A stretch of DNA of 38,092 bases from a virus. This document shows positions 22,462 through 30,718 of the stretch, piece by piece. Under the pieces are notes generated by a model. The model was given only the letters and a program-made list of their open reading frames with translations, was not told where the DNA came from and ran no database searches. The first letter of the stretch is position 1, and each line of letters begins with the position of its first letter. The position numbers and the translations under genes are program-made. The stretch is from positions 1 to 38,092 of the IMG/VR virus record IMGVR_UViG_3300048591_000279; one strand, given 5' to 3'.

Positions 22462-24668
22462 ATCTCCTCCTCTCCCGGCAAATTCCAGATTTTCCGTTTG
22501 GCAAAATATACCCTGCAATTACGCCCGTTGATGACACGCTGACCGCTCTCGAATCCAAGCTCCGACATGATACGCCCGATCTTCTGGCTACTGGTGGATA
22601 GTCGCAGCTTATTGCCCGTCACGTCGGCGATCAATGTCATAATGTCAACGTTCGTCATATACTGATCCCGCGTTGTGGCTTTTTCGATGTTCTGCAGAAT
22701 GACCGTCCGTTCGGCTTCCTGTACCTGATAATCCTTGTTTGTCCGGTCCCGCCATGCTGCTTCCCGTGGTGTCAGTTCCGCGCAATATTCGGCATCGTTG
22801 TACAATGCCCACACCTGCGACCAAATATCCTGCACATTGATTTTTTGTGAGTACGAACGGTCAAAATTTTCGATCTTGAAAACAATCCAGCGGGTATTCC
22901 GGTCATCCGTCAAAAACTCATCCCGATTGGTTGACCCGAAAAACGTACACCGCCGGGGCAGACTGATCTTTTGTGCCTCATACGGTACACGTTCATTTAC
23001 TCCTTGTTTGCTGATTGTGGCCTTCAGCTTGCCTACATCCATTTTATTCAGCGTGTCCAGCTCTTCGAGGTTGTAAATGAAGTTTTCCGACAGCCGGAAC
23101 TGTGAATCTTTGTCATCGCGTAGAAACTCCTCACTGTAATACTTGGTCCCGAACGGGTTCAAAAACCGGATGAAATAAGACTTCCCGATCTCTTGATTTT
23201 CAGACTGCAACACAAATACGAACCGATTGTAATACTCAGGCTCCAGCGCACAGCGGACGGCTCGAACCAAATGTTTTTTTAACATCACGGCCAGCCATTC
23301 CGGATCATCGCAAACAACGTGATCGGCCAATTCCAACACGTAATCCACCCCATCCCACGGCGGCAATGCGTTGAAATACGCCACAAAAGGGTCAAAGTCC
23401 GGCACAAAATCAGAGCGGAGCAGTGATTTCAGTTTGTCGAACGTAAATTTGATCCGGTTCTTTTGAAACTCCCGGTAAATTGTGTTTTCGTTCAGCCGGT
23501 CCCATTCGTTCAACCCCGTGCGCTTCATTTCTGACTTTTGGCTGACTACGTTACGGCGGAACTCCCAATTTTTGCGAAGGTATATTTCCGCCTTTTCAAT
23601 GTCCGTTTTTTTCTCAAAGTTGAACTCATCTTGATTCTGCTCGTATATCCGGTCCACCTCCCGCCTGACATCCTGTTCTGGTATGTCCAAATCTTTCGAT
23701 ATGGCAAAGTAATTTGGCTGTCGTTCCCCGGCCCGGATCAGCCGCATGGTTTCAGCAAACAGCTCTTTGCTTACCTTGTTTTCCCGGCCAAAACCGCGCT
23801 GTCGAAGTTCCCGCGCGGCGGCCTCAAAGTCCCCATTGTGCGCCAAAAGTGCGAAAATCTGGAACGGCTTATAACTTTTCTGGTCCTCGAATATCCCTGC
23901 ATTCGATGAAAAGACATAGAACAGCGGCACGCCCCCGGCGGTACATTTTCCCCACGTTGCGGATATGCCCCGATCCTTTCCCGGACGCCGCCAATGCCTC
24001 CCGTCGGTTGACTGCCAGCCTGCACGCTGCAGAAGTACCGGCACCTCATCCCGCCCGTCGGCTGATTCATCGTACATCGTACCCGGCCGGTCGTTATCCC
24101 GGCCAAAGGTGTCCTTCTGGTAAACCGTCCGCGCTACCTCGTTAAACGTACGCCCGGCACTGATCAAATCATCACGCCATTCAGCCGATATAATTGGCAC
24201 AGCGTCAAGTGATCCGGCAATAACCTTGTATTTAGGCGACGGTGCAATCAGCGCATAACCGCCCTCCCCGCGCGTTTCAATTATGGTATCCGTTTTCCCC
24301 TGTTTGTCCAGTTTTTGAGCCAGTTTCAAATTGTTGGCGATCTTTTCGCATCGGTATATTATATGGTATCCGCCTGAAGGTGTGGATTGGATCACAAGGC
24401 CATCGGTTTTGACCAATTTCTTAAAGCGTTTCAGCGTCTCCGAGGCGTCTCCCTGGTGATTGTCAAAGTCAATTATTTCCACGTTACCGGACACCCGGCC
24501 AGCGATTAACGCGATCCCGGTTACGTCCTGAAACGTGAAGTACGCCTGATCCGGTTTCATCGGTTCGCTCTGGAAAGGCTTCCAAGTGATTGTCGGAGCC
24601 TTCGTCTCTGGCTTCACTGGGATAACAGATAACCCCGCGGATAGGTAGGATAGGGCGGTATCAATCAT
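22455..24668 (-). CDS. Bifunctional PrimPol primase and VirE-type helicase
   Basis: 737 residues. The N-terminal PrimPol domain has acidic metal ligands in IIDFDNH (D67, D69) and TPSGGYHIIYR (Ser/His motif near 100). The C-terminal half is a VirE-type superfamily 3-like ATPase with Walker A near 488-496 (SENQEIGKSYF), Walker B NLEELD and a sensor region FFGSTNRDEFL. It primes and unwinds DNA for phage replication. Its 3' end was modified by insertion of cassette array 2 right at the stop codon. Confidence 0.9.
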   Translation of the reverse strand: MIDTALSYLSAGLSVIPVKPETKAPTITWKPFQSEPMKPDQAYFTFQDVTGIALIAGRVSGNVEIIDFDNHQGDASETLKRFKKLVKTDGLVIQSTPSGGYHIIYRCEKIANNLKLAQKLDKQGKTDTIIETRGEGGYALIAPSPKYKVIAGSLDAVPIISAEWRDDLISAGRTFNEVARTVYQKDTFGRDNDRPGTMYDESADGRDEVPVLLQRAGWQSTDGRHWRRPGKDRGISATWGKCTAGGVPLFYVFSSNAGIFEDQKSYKPFQIFALLAHNGDFEAAARELRQRGFGRENKVSKELFAETMRLIRAGERQPNYFAISKDLDIPEQDVRREVDRIYEQNQDEFNFEKKTDIEKAEIYLRKNWEFRRNVVSQKSEMKRTGLNEWDRLNENTIYREFQKNRIKFTFDKLKSLLRSDFVPDFDPFVAYFNALPPWDGVDYVLELADHVVCDDPEWLAVMLKKHLVRAVRCALEPEYYNRFVFVLQSENQEIGKSYFIRFLNPFGTKYYSEEFLRDDKDSQFRLSENFIYNLEELDTLNKMDVGKLKATISKQGVNERVPYEAQKISLPRRCTFFGSTNRDEFLTDDRNTRWIVFKIENFDRSYSQKINVQDIWSQVWALYNDAEYCAELTPREAAWRDRTNKDYQVQEAERTVILQNIEKATTRDQYMTNVDIMTLIADVTGNKLRLSTSSQKIGRIMSELGFESGQRVINGRNCRVYFAKRKIWNLPGEEEMF

Positions 24669-24738
24669 AATTTTTTGGTTTTTAGTTGGTTAAAGATAAT
24701 AAAAATGTGTGAAAAATGGTGGGTTAGTGTGTTGGTTT

Positions 24739-25563
24739 TTAAAAAAGAATCGGGTAATTCTTGCTTATCTCGGTTTTGGAATACCCGATTTCCTTGATTT
24801 CTGCTTTTGCTTTCTGGTTCTCTTCAATCCATTTTGTTGCCTTCCTATGAAAGTCTTTTTTAATCTCGAACCCGTAAGCTTTGCGCTCCTTGTTTTCGGC
24901 TGCGATCAATGTAGAGCCGCTACCAGCAACCGGATCAATTACCACGTCACCCGGATCGGTAAAGATTTCAATAAGCGTTTCCAAAAGCTCAACGGGCTTT
25001 TGAGTTGGATGGATCTTTTCGTATTTCGATTCACGCGGCCAATCCATGCAATTAAAAATCATTTTGCCCTTGTTGTTAAACTTTGGCAGTCGATCCCGGA
25101 ACAGGATTAACCCATATTCGCAGTTACCCACAACCTTCATATTTGCCTTCAATACCTGAGCCGAAAAGTTCTTACGGAAAACCAGATTGATATAGTTGTT
25201 CAATCCGTACCGCTTTGCCAATTCGATATAATACATTTGCTGGTCAAAAGCGCAAAATAGGATCATGCATGGAGCGTCACCCTTTGCCCGTTTTTCACCG
25301 TCCTGTTTTGCCGGTTTCTTTTCAGTCTTCAGCATTGTTGAGCAAAAGTGCATAAATTCAGCGGGGCGAAAATCTTTATCCGTATCAAAAAACTGCTTTC
25401 CAGCCAGTTCGCTCTCACCGTTCGAATTGTCACCGTCAACGTACCATGCCGGGTTTGACGCATAGGCATTATTTCCAAGGTTGTATGGTACGTCTGCAAT
25501 TATCAGTTGAGCCTTCGGTATCTGATAAACTTTGTAGTTCTGAAAATGGTCGTGAATCAACAT
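24739..25563 (-). CDS. N6-adenine (or N4-cytosine) DNA methyltransferase, beta class
   Basis: 274 residues. Motif IV near the N-terminus reads DVPY (D24-Y27), a variant of DPPY; the SAM-binding motif is close to the C-terminus (VIDPVAGSGSTLIAAE), preceded by HPTQKPVELLETLIE. This motif order is the beta class. It probably protects phage DNA from restriction or modifies the host genome. V for P at the second catalytic position is unusual. The leader contains AACAAGCAGTAACA. Confidence 0.88.
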   Translation of the reverse strand: MLIHDHFQNYKVYQIPKAQLIIADVPYNLGNNAYASNPAWYVDGDNSNGESELAGKQFFDTDKDFRPAEFMHFCSTMLKTEKKPAKQDGEKRAKGDAPCMILFCAFDQQMYYIELAKRYGLNNYINLVFRKNFSAQVLKANMKVVGNCEYGLILFRDRLPKFNNKGKMIFNCMDWPRESKYEKIHPTQKPVELLETLIEIFTDPGDVVIDPVAGSGSTLIAAENKERKAYGFEIKKDFHRKATKWIEENQKAKAEIKEIGYSKTEISKNYPILF

Positions 25564-25585
25564 TGTTACTGCTTGTTTTTGGTTT

Positions 25586-25951
25586 TTACACTTTTACCCT
25601 GTATTTATTTTTCTGTTCCCAGCACTGGTTAATGATCCGGTTGACCCTGCGGCCATAGAAACCGTCTGTCATCAGGGTGTTGACAACTTTTTTTACCCCG
25701 TAAATGGCTGTGGCATGTGTACGATTTCCGCAGAACTGACCAACCAGCCGGAGCGGGTAATTCAAGAATGTTTTCATGCAGTACATCAAAATGTGCCGAG
25801 CCATTGCCCGCTCAGTAAACCGGCTCTCCTCGGTTACCCAATCCCGATCCGCGAGTTTAAATTCCGATGAGATCAGTTCGATGATCCAATCCTCATTAAA
25901 CTCCTCTATTCCGGGCATTGAGTATGGACTAAATCCGTTATTTTCTTTCAT
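25586..25951 (-). CDS. Stand-alone DnaA domain IV-like DNA-binding protein
   Basis: 121 residues from MKENNGFSPYSMPGIEEF at 25951; the frame above is a continuation into the helicase gene, which it overlaps by 14 nt. ARHILMYCMKTFLNYPLRLV then GQFCGNRTHATAIYGVKKV follows the DnaA C-terminal HTH pattern (signature DHTTV.HA..KI, here RTHATAIYGVKKV). It lacks the AAA+ domain, so it may mark the phage origin or mimic DnaA box binding. Confidence 0.8.
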   Translation of the reverse strand: MKENNGFSPYSMPGIEEFNEDWIIELISSEFKLADRDWVTEESRFTERAMARHILMYCMKTFLNYPLRLVGQFCGNRTHATAIYGVKKVVNTLMTDGFYGRRVNRIINQCWEQKNKYRVKV

Positions 25952-27335
25952 AATACCCAATTTGTCGTTTAACCCACTGATGATGATAGCCTTTCCGCCG
26001 GGCATAATCCCGGAGCGCGGCCTCACCGTTCTCGAAAAATATTGTTCGCCAAATCCAAGCCTGTTTATAGCCTTTGATCTTTGCAATCAATTCCAATTCC
26101 TCTACCGTCCGGCCCTTTGTGGCAGTCCGGTAGTCAAGTTCCTTTAGTTCAACTTCGAGCACCTCTTTTTTCGATAGCGGAAACACATAGCCGCAGTACC
26201 GGCATTCGCGCGAAGTGGTCATCAGTAGTGCCCCGCACTTTGGGCAGGTTTTTACCCCGGCCACGCCATCACTCTTGCCTGATTGGTGATTCAAAGACCA
26301 CGCGCGTTCCTGTCGGTAATGTCCCAGCCGGGTAGCATTTTCGCCAAAATCGAGCAAATAGAAAAACTCTTTGCCCGGACTTATCCGGCTGCCGCGCCCA
26401 ACCATCTGCAGGAATAGGTTGGCCGATGTGGTGGAACGGTTGACTATAATGGTTTCAATCGGCTTATGATTGAATCCGGTTGTGAGTATGCCGCAATTAA
26501 CGAGCACCCCACGCGATTGTTTCCATCGCTCGATCACACCCCGGCGGTCGCCCGGCTCAGAACTTACCAGGTATTCAGCCTCGATGCCAGCCTCCCGGAA
26601 TGCCTGAGCCGTCTTAATTGTGTGCTCAATATTGACGCAAAAAACCAGCGTCAACGTCCCCGGACAGATCCGCTTCCAGTTATCCACTACTCCGGCGTAA
26701 AGGCTGGCCGTATTGTAGCGGTCGAACATTTCACCCGTTGAAAATTCACCGGCTGAATCACGGCCAACACCCGCCATGTCCACCGGAACGCCAAAATACC
26801 GATCCCGGACCAGGTACCCGGAATTGATTAACTCCTGCACGTCCGGCCCCTGGATCAATGCCTCATAATTGTCCGATAATTGGGTCATCTTACCCTTGCG
26901 TAGCGGCGTGGCTGTGAATCCCAAAACAAACTTATCTGTCGGAAAGATATGATCCATGTCCTGCTGGTGTGCTTCGTCAATTACGATCAATCCAAACCCG
27001 TCAAACCAATCTTTCCAAGCGGGTTTCCGGATCCGGTTTTTCAGGGTCCCTGTCATGGCCACAACAATCCGATTTGCCGGAGGTTTTTTTGTCCCGGCCA
27101 CAACCAAACCCGGATCAATGCCAAATGCCTCCAATGTGCCGCCGGTTTCCGTCAAGAGTTCAATCCGGTGTGTAATGATAAGCACCTTGTGTTTTGAGTG
27201 TTGGGCGATCCAAGAAAAAATTACGGTCTTGCCCGAACCTGTTGGACTGCAAACGATTAGCGATTTCCGGCCAGCCCTCCAAGCCGACCGGATTTCACTG
27301 ATTATTTGCTGTTGGTATGGGTAGAGGGTGATCAT
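25938..27335 (-). CDS. SF2 DEAD/DEAH helicase with C-terminal zinc ribbon
   Basis: 465 residues from MITLYPYQQQII at 27335, 1 nt after the upstream stop (frame runs on to 27365). Walker A SPTGSGKT (30-37), DEAH in IVIDEAHQQD, TATP motif, motif VI QMVGRGSR. A CPKCG...CRYCG ribbon follows. It resembles RadD/phage DEAD helicases and acts with the recombination genes upstream. Confidence 0.88.
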   Translation of the reverse strand: MITLYPYQQQIISEIRSAWRAGRKSLIVCSPTGSGKTVIFSWIAQHSKHKVLIITHRIELLTETGGTLEAFGIDPGLVVAGTKKPPANRIVVAMTGTLKNRIRKPAWKDWFDGFGLIVIDEAHQQDMDHIFPTDKFVLGFTATPLRKGKMTQLSDNYEALIQGPDVQELINSGYLVRDRYFGVPVDMAGVGRDSAGEFSTGEMFDRYNTASLYAGVVDNWKRICPGTLTLVFCVNIEHTIKTAQAFREAGIEAEYLVSSEPGDRRGVIERWKQSRGVLVNCGILTTGFNHKPIETIIVNRSTTSANLFLQMVGRGSRISPGKEFFYLLDFGENATRLGHYRQERAWSLNHQSGKSDGVAGVKTCPKCGALLMTTSRECRYCGYVFPLSKKEVLEVELKELDYRTATKGRTVEELELIAKIKGYKQAWIWRTIFFENGEAALRDYARRKGYHHQWVKRQIGYYERK

Positions 27336-27336
27336 T

Positions 27337-27705
27337 TCAGAACGGCAAATCTTCGGTTTCTTCACTCGTGAACACCTCCTGTACTGGAGCCTGAGCCGTG
27401 GCGGTTACCCCGCTTTTTCCCCAATATTTCGCACCACCGACGATCGGAATAGCCTTGCGCTGCTCCTCGGTCATCGCATCCCGGACGGACTTATCCAATT
27501 CCAGTTTTACGAAGTGCGTATCCTCGTATTTCGGCTCTTTCAGCTCCACGGCCGTAAGTTTCAGGTAGCGGCCTTTTTCTCCAACGTACACATAGTTGGC
27601 ATCGTAAGGGATAAAAATACCAGTCACAGGCCCCGATTTACCTTGTACGGTCATCTCCTTACTGATCAGTTTCAGGAGGTCGATTTTGATTGTCATGTTT
27701 GCCAT
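27337..27705 (-). CDS. SSB-like single-strand DNA binding protein
   Basis: 122 residues. The C-terminus EETEDLPF is the acidic tip typical of Bacteroidota SSB, which recruits partner proteins. The N-terminal part (KIDLLKLISKEMTVQGKSG) is beta-rich and may be a diverged OB fold. It lies between the exonuclease and helicase genes, as expected for replication/recombination factors. Confidence 0.75.
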   Translation of the reverse strand: MANMTIKIDLLKLISKEMTVQGKSGPVTGIFIPYDANYVYVGEKGRYLKLTAVELKEPKYEDTHFVKLELDKSVRDAMTEEQRKAIPIVGGAKYWGKSGVTATAQAPVQEVFTSEETEDLPF

Positions 27706-27716
27706 CGTCTTATAAA

Positions 27717-28433
27717 TTAAAGTGATTTAAGTAAATTCCAATCCCTCACCAGTTTTGTAGCCTCGACAATCCGGGCTTCCACGGACACAATGTCGGCCAG
27801 ATAATCGGCACGATTCAACCGTACAACGTGCATTTTTAGAGGGTCATCGTCATCCATTCGCGGATCAAACGACACGAAGTCGATCCATTCGCAGCCGGAA
27901 AGGAACTGAGCGATCATCTGGTAAAAATAATCGTCACCTTTTTCGATCCGTTCAATCATGCAGTATTTCAAATGATTCACTGGGTTTTCCGGGCATTTGA
28001 TCTCGGTGATCCCGACCGATCCGGTTACAGCATCCGGGCTGATACCGAATCCGGGTATCGGCTCCAAAAAAATGATCTCATCACCTTCACAGGAATAGAC
28101 CGCATCCGGATTGAAGTGATCACGGTAATAGCAGAATGCCGGGTACTCGTTTTCCAACCCCCAGCGCATGGCGAAGGTACTTACCGAATCCCGTTGAACA
28201 CCGGTCCGCTGTTCGTAAAAAATAGCCAACAGCTCGGTAATGGCGGTTTTTCCCCATTCCGTACCCTTGCCTTTTGTCATCAGGTTCGGCACTATCGAAG
28301 CGGTGATTTTTCCACACCGCCGGGCCATCCACCGTGCCCGCTTTTCGATCTCGTTAATTTCGATTTGATCGGCTTCGCTCACCACGTTGGCGCGGGCTTC
28401 GATCTCCTGTTCAATCCGTTCAAATTCGTTCAT
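27717..28433 (-). CDS. YqaJ / lambda Exo-family recombination exonuclease
   Basis: 238 residues. E94 (RWGLENEY), D134 (GISPDAV), E145 and K147 (ITEIKCP) and Q172 (YYQMIAQF region) give the PD-(D/E)XK active site. It degrades 5' ends to expose 3' tails, pairing with the Rad52-like annealing protein encoded directly upstream (ATGA overlap). Confidence 0.88.
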   Translation of the reverse strand: MNEFERIEQEIEARANVVSEADQIEINEIEKRARWMARRCGKITASIVPNLMTKGKGTEWGKTAITELLAIFYEQRTGVQRDSVSTFAMRWGLENEYPAFCYYRDHFNPDAVYSCEGDEIIFLEPIPGFGISPDAVTGSVGITEIKCPENPVNHLKYCMIERIEKGDDYFYQMIAQFLSGCEWIDFVSFDPRMDDDDPLKMHVVRLNRADYLADIVSVEARIVEATKLVRDWNLLKSL

Positions 28434-28978
28434 ACTAATGATTTTAAAATGGTTAACGCATCCAGAAATCTTTGATCTTTTTGGAGCTGGGTGTTCCGCT
28501 TCCAGAGCTGCATAATAAGACCCATGCTTTCACTTATGCCGTTGATATAGGCGGTCAACTGATCGCCGGTATAAAGTACCGTTCCTTTGTCAGTAACGGC
28601 AAATTTGCCCGATGAATCGGCATTCAACACCCGTGTACCCATCGAGTACAAATCCCTCCCAATTCCCCACACCACAGCGGCCCGTTTGAACGCATCTGAT
28701 GCTTTCCCTTTGATCGCCTCTACTTTGGTATCCGTTCCCACGTCCGATTTGAATACCCAATCTCCATCTATCAGGATACCGATTGTGGCGGTGCCGGTTT
28801 CCTGCTGGTAATTGTTCTGCCAATTGGCAGGGGTCAGCACCTCGTCAAGGCGTTCGTGGACTGAACGGGCATCAATGTAAGGCACACAAATTGCCTTGCC
28901 ATTTTTAACGGATTGTACCCTCCATCTGGGAGAGATTGGTGCCTGAAGATCGGCCCAATTGATTTCGTCTGCTTTCAT
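28430..28978 (-). CDS. Rad52/22-type single-strand annealing protein
   Basis: 182 residues. YIDARSVHERLDEVLTPANW, GILIDGDWVFKSDVGTDT and KGKASDAFKRAAVVWGIGR form the Rad52_Rad22 pattern. It anneals complementary ssDNA and likely mediates phage recombination with the exonuclease. It is linked by ATGA to the genes on both sides. Confidence 0.88.
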   Translation of the reverse strand: MKADEINWADLQAPISPRWRVQSVKNGKAICVPYIDARSVHERLDEVLTPANWQNNYQQETGTATIGILIDGDWVFKSDVGTDTKVEAIKGKASDAFKRAAVVWGIGRDLYSMGTRVLNADSSGKFAVTDKGTVLYTGDQLTAYINGISESMGLIMQLWKRNTQLQKDQRFLDALTILKSLV

Positions 28979-29271
28979 TGGTATTTCTTTATTTCTTGTT
29001 TAAGTGTTTCGATCTCGTTTCTCAAATTGTATTCAATGTCCTCAAGTCTACTCACATCCGATTCAAGGTCTTTTATTACGTCCTTATACGCCTTATGGCA
29101 ATGCGGACACGTAACGGTTAATGATTCGCTTCTTTTATCGTAATCGCTGCTCGAACAAATGCCGGCTCCGCATTCGCCGCAGTAGACGCTAAAGTCAACA
29201 CTTGTGCTTTCATCAAATTCAGTGTCGCATTCAGGACACGTGCAATTAACTTTGTGATCTATTGTTGGCAT
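28975..29271 (-). CDS. Zinc-ribbon coiled-coil protein
   Basis: 98 residues. CTCPEC, CGECGAGIC and CPHCH provide metal-binding cysteines (two ribbon-like sites); residues ~62-98 are a coiled coil (RLEDIEYNLRNEIETLKQEI). Second gene behind promoters at 29.4-29.6 kb. Could regulate or scaffold the recombination complex. Confidence 0.7.
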   Translation of the reverse strand: MPTIDHKVNCTCPECDTEFDESTSVDFSVYCGECGAGICSSSDYDKRSESLTVTCPHCHKAYKDVIKDLESDVSRLEDIEYNLRNEIETLKQEIKKYQ

Positions 29272-29292
29272 TGTTGTTTTACTGTTGTTTAG

Positions 29293-29388
29293 TCAATGTA
29301 TGCTTCCAAATACACCATTAAAGTTTCTGCGCAGAAACTCTTCTCTTTCCTTAGCCTCTTTTTGCTTTTTAGTGAGTTTTGTTTTCAT
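29293..29388 (-). CDS. 31-residue basic peptide, first ORF behind promoter P2
   Basis: MKTKLTKKQKEAKEREEFLR then RNFNGVFGSIH. A helix of alternating basic and acidic residues. The ATG (29388-29386) follows a typical AACAACAG leader. It could be a leader peptide or a real small protein. Confidence 0.5.
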   Translation of the reverse strand: MKTKLTKKQKEAKEREEFLRRNFNGVFGSIH

Positions 29389-29401
29389 GACTGTTGTTTT
29401 T

Positions 29402-29448
29402 AGCTGTTGTTTGTTGATGTAAAGTTAAACAATATTTTTAATATACAA
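29402..29448 (-). promoter_or_regulatory. Promoter P2, near-copy of P1
   Basis: Minus strand: TTG (29448-29446), 18 nt, TAACTTTA (29427-29420), one mismatch to TAnnTTTG. The downstream leader has CAACAAACAACAGCTAA. About 45 bp align with 20641-20687. It directs the recombination/replication block. Confidence 0.65.
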
Positions 29449-29492
29449 CACTTATTGAAGTTTTTTTTACAATTATTTTTTCGCCTGCCGTA

Positions 29493-29515
29493 TTATTTAG
29501 AATGATTCTAAATAA
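29493..29515. promoter_or_regulatory. 23-bp palindrome, probable operator
   Basis: TTATTTAGAAT and ATTCTAAATAA are perfect 11-bp arms around a single base. It lies between the P-B element and P2, about 45 bp upstream of the P2 -33 box. A dimeric repressor site is likely. Confidence 0.65.
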
Positions 29516-29517
29516 CA

Positions 29518-29603
29518 CACAATACAACAGTATATTTATAACATTTAAACAAAATAGAATAATATATTTATATATATGTTTGGAATTAACTGTTGTGTTG
29601 TGT
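29518..29603 (-). promoter_or_regulatory. Early-operon copy of the duplicated ~85-bp element
   Basis: Starts CACAATACAACAGTATATTT and ends AATTAACTGTTGTGTTGT, matching 13749-13836. Minus strand TTTG, 17 nt, TACTGTTG is a one-mismatch promoter pointing to the early genes. Its ends CAACAGT and ACTGTTG are complementary. Confidence 0.6.
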
Positions 29604-29632
29604 TACCGGCCATGTCCGGGCTTTATGGAATG

Positions 29633-29667
29633 AAAAAACCCGGACAACTTTTCAGCGATCCGGGTTT
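29633..29667 (-). terminator. Intrinsic terminator of the late/lysis operon
   Basis: A 9-bp stem AAACCCGGA/TCCGGGTTT (29636-29644, 29659-29667) with a 14-nt loop, followed on the minus strand by a U tract (A-run 29633-29638). It lies downstream of the endolysin. Confidence 0.85.
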
Positions 29668-29918
29668 ATGTTTGCCAGTTTACGGCGTCTTTTTTTTGGT
29701 TATGCCACGTTCTTAACGGGCTGTAACCTTTGTGAAAAAATGTTGTCCTTTCAGACTTTTGCATTCTCCAAAATGCTTTACTGTAGCAATCAATGAACGC
29801 AGTAACAAATATAAACAATTATTTTAAATAATCAATACATAGTTAAAAAAATAAGTAAGGGGCAACCCGTTATCCCGGATCACCCCTCCACTCATCAATC
29901 CTATGAAAACAACCTACG
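29668..29918. other. Non-coding stretch between endolysin and terminator
   Basis: AT-rich, with no supported gene. It contains an AGGGG...CCCCT imperfect stem near 29858-29887 next to the endolysin stop, too weak to call. Confidence 0.5.
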
Positions 29919-30338
29919 TCATATCCTTGCTAACTGGTAATGCATCGGGTCGGGCCTATCCCAATACCCACCCCAATCCCATCCGGCATCTATCCAGCAT
30001 TGTACGAACTCCGGCGACATATCCCCGACCGTACCCATCGCATTTGTTTTGGCGTTCATATCGACTGCAATACCCCAACTATGGAGTGAGTAGTTCGTAC
30101 CGCCCCGCATTGGTCGGATATTGAAGCACCCGTCCCATGTTCGTAGTTCGTCCACCAACCCGCGATTAATCAGGTTAACGAATGCCGTTTGAAGCGGGAT
30201 CACAGCGTCACGATTACAGTAAATTTTGCGCGGTATCTTACCCACACGCAAATACACCGGAACGTCCCAAACGGTCAGATAATCGGCTCCGTTGGTTGGG
30301 TGGCCGTACTTCTGAAGGCATTGGTTACTTGTTACCAT
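29919..30338 (-). CDS. Endolysin, peptidase M15 (VanY/DD-carboxypeptidase-like)
   Basis: 139 residues from MVTSNQCLQKYGHPTN at 30338, overlapping the upstream gene by 14 nt. Zinc ligands H86 (SLHSWG), D93 (VDMN) and H133 (PMHYQ) fit the M15 family. It hydrolyses peptidoglycan peptide cross-links during lysis. It is the last gene before the terminator. Confidence 0.88.
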   Translation of the reverse strand: MVTSNQCLQKYGHPTNGADYLTVWDVPVYLRVGKIPRKIYCNRDAVIPLQTAFVNLINRGLVDELRTWDGCFNIRPMRGGTNYSLHSWGIAVDMNAKTNAMGTVGDMSPEFVQCWIDAGWDWGGYWDRPDPMHYQLARI

Positions 30339-30690
30339 CCGTGCCGATCTTAGCCAGCAACCCAGCCACAACCGTAAAGATCCCGGCAAAAATCATCGCC
30401 TCGGTTGGATCGTCCAGCCCCGGGATATCAACAAGGCTATCCACCAGTTCGGATGCTTTCAGCGCTGCAGACTGATAGTCCTGGTCCTCCAGGATTTCAA
30501 CCAACATTTCAGCGATCTGCGTTTTGTACGGCTCCGGTATCTTTTCGGCAACGTTGTTGTCAATGGCGGTAATAACGATCTTAAACGCCACGCCGTCAAC
30601 CGCCTCTAATACCCCGTTCAGCTTAACCAGTTCGTCAAGTTTTTCGGCTAACTTCGATTCGAGTGCCGATGATAAAATTCCCTTTTCCAT
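30325..30690 (-). CDS. Membrane-associated lysis-region protein
   Basis: 121 residues from MEKGILSSALESKLAEKLDE at 30690. Mostly amphipathic helix; one hydrophobic segment at the C-terminus (AMIFAGIFTVVAGLLAKIG). Lies between the holin-like gene and the endolysin, so it may be an accessory holin or anti-holin. Family not recognised. Confidence 0.6.
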   Translation of the reverse strand: MEKGILSSALESKLAEKLDELVKLNGVLEAVDGVAFKIVITAIDNNVAEKIPEPYKTQIAEMLVEILEDQDYQSAALKASELVDSLVDIPGLDDPTEAMIFAGIFTVVAGLLAKIGTDGNK

Positions 30691-30718
30691 TTTGTATAAT
30701 ATTAATTGGTGAGTAAAA

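Noticed and set aside
29858-29887. GGGG...CCCC stem next to the endolysin stop
   Set aside because: Only about 5 bp with a large loop; the stem at 29633-29667 is far better.
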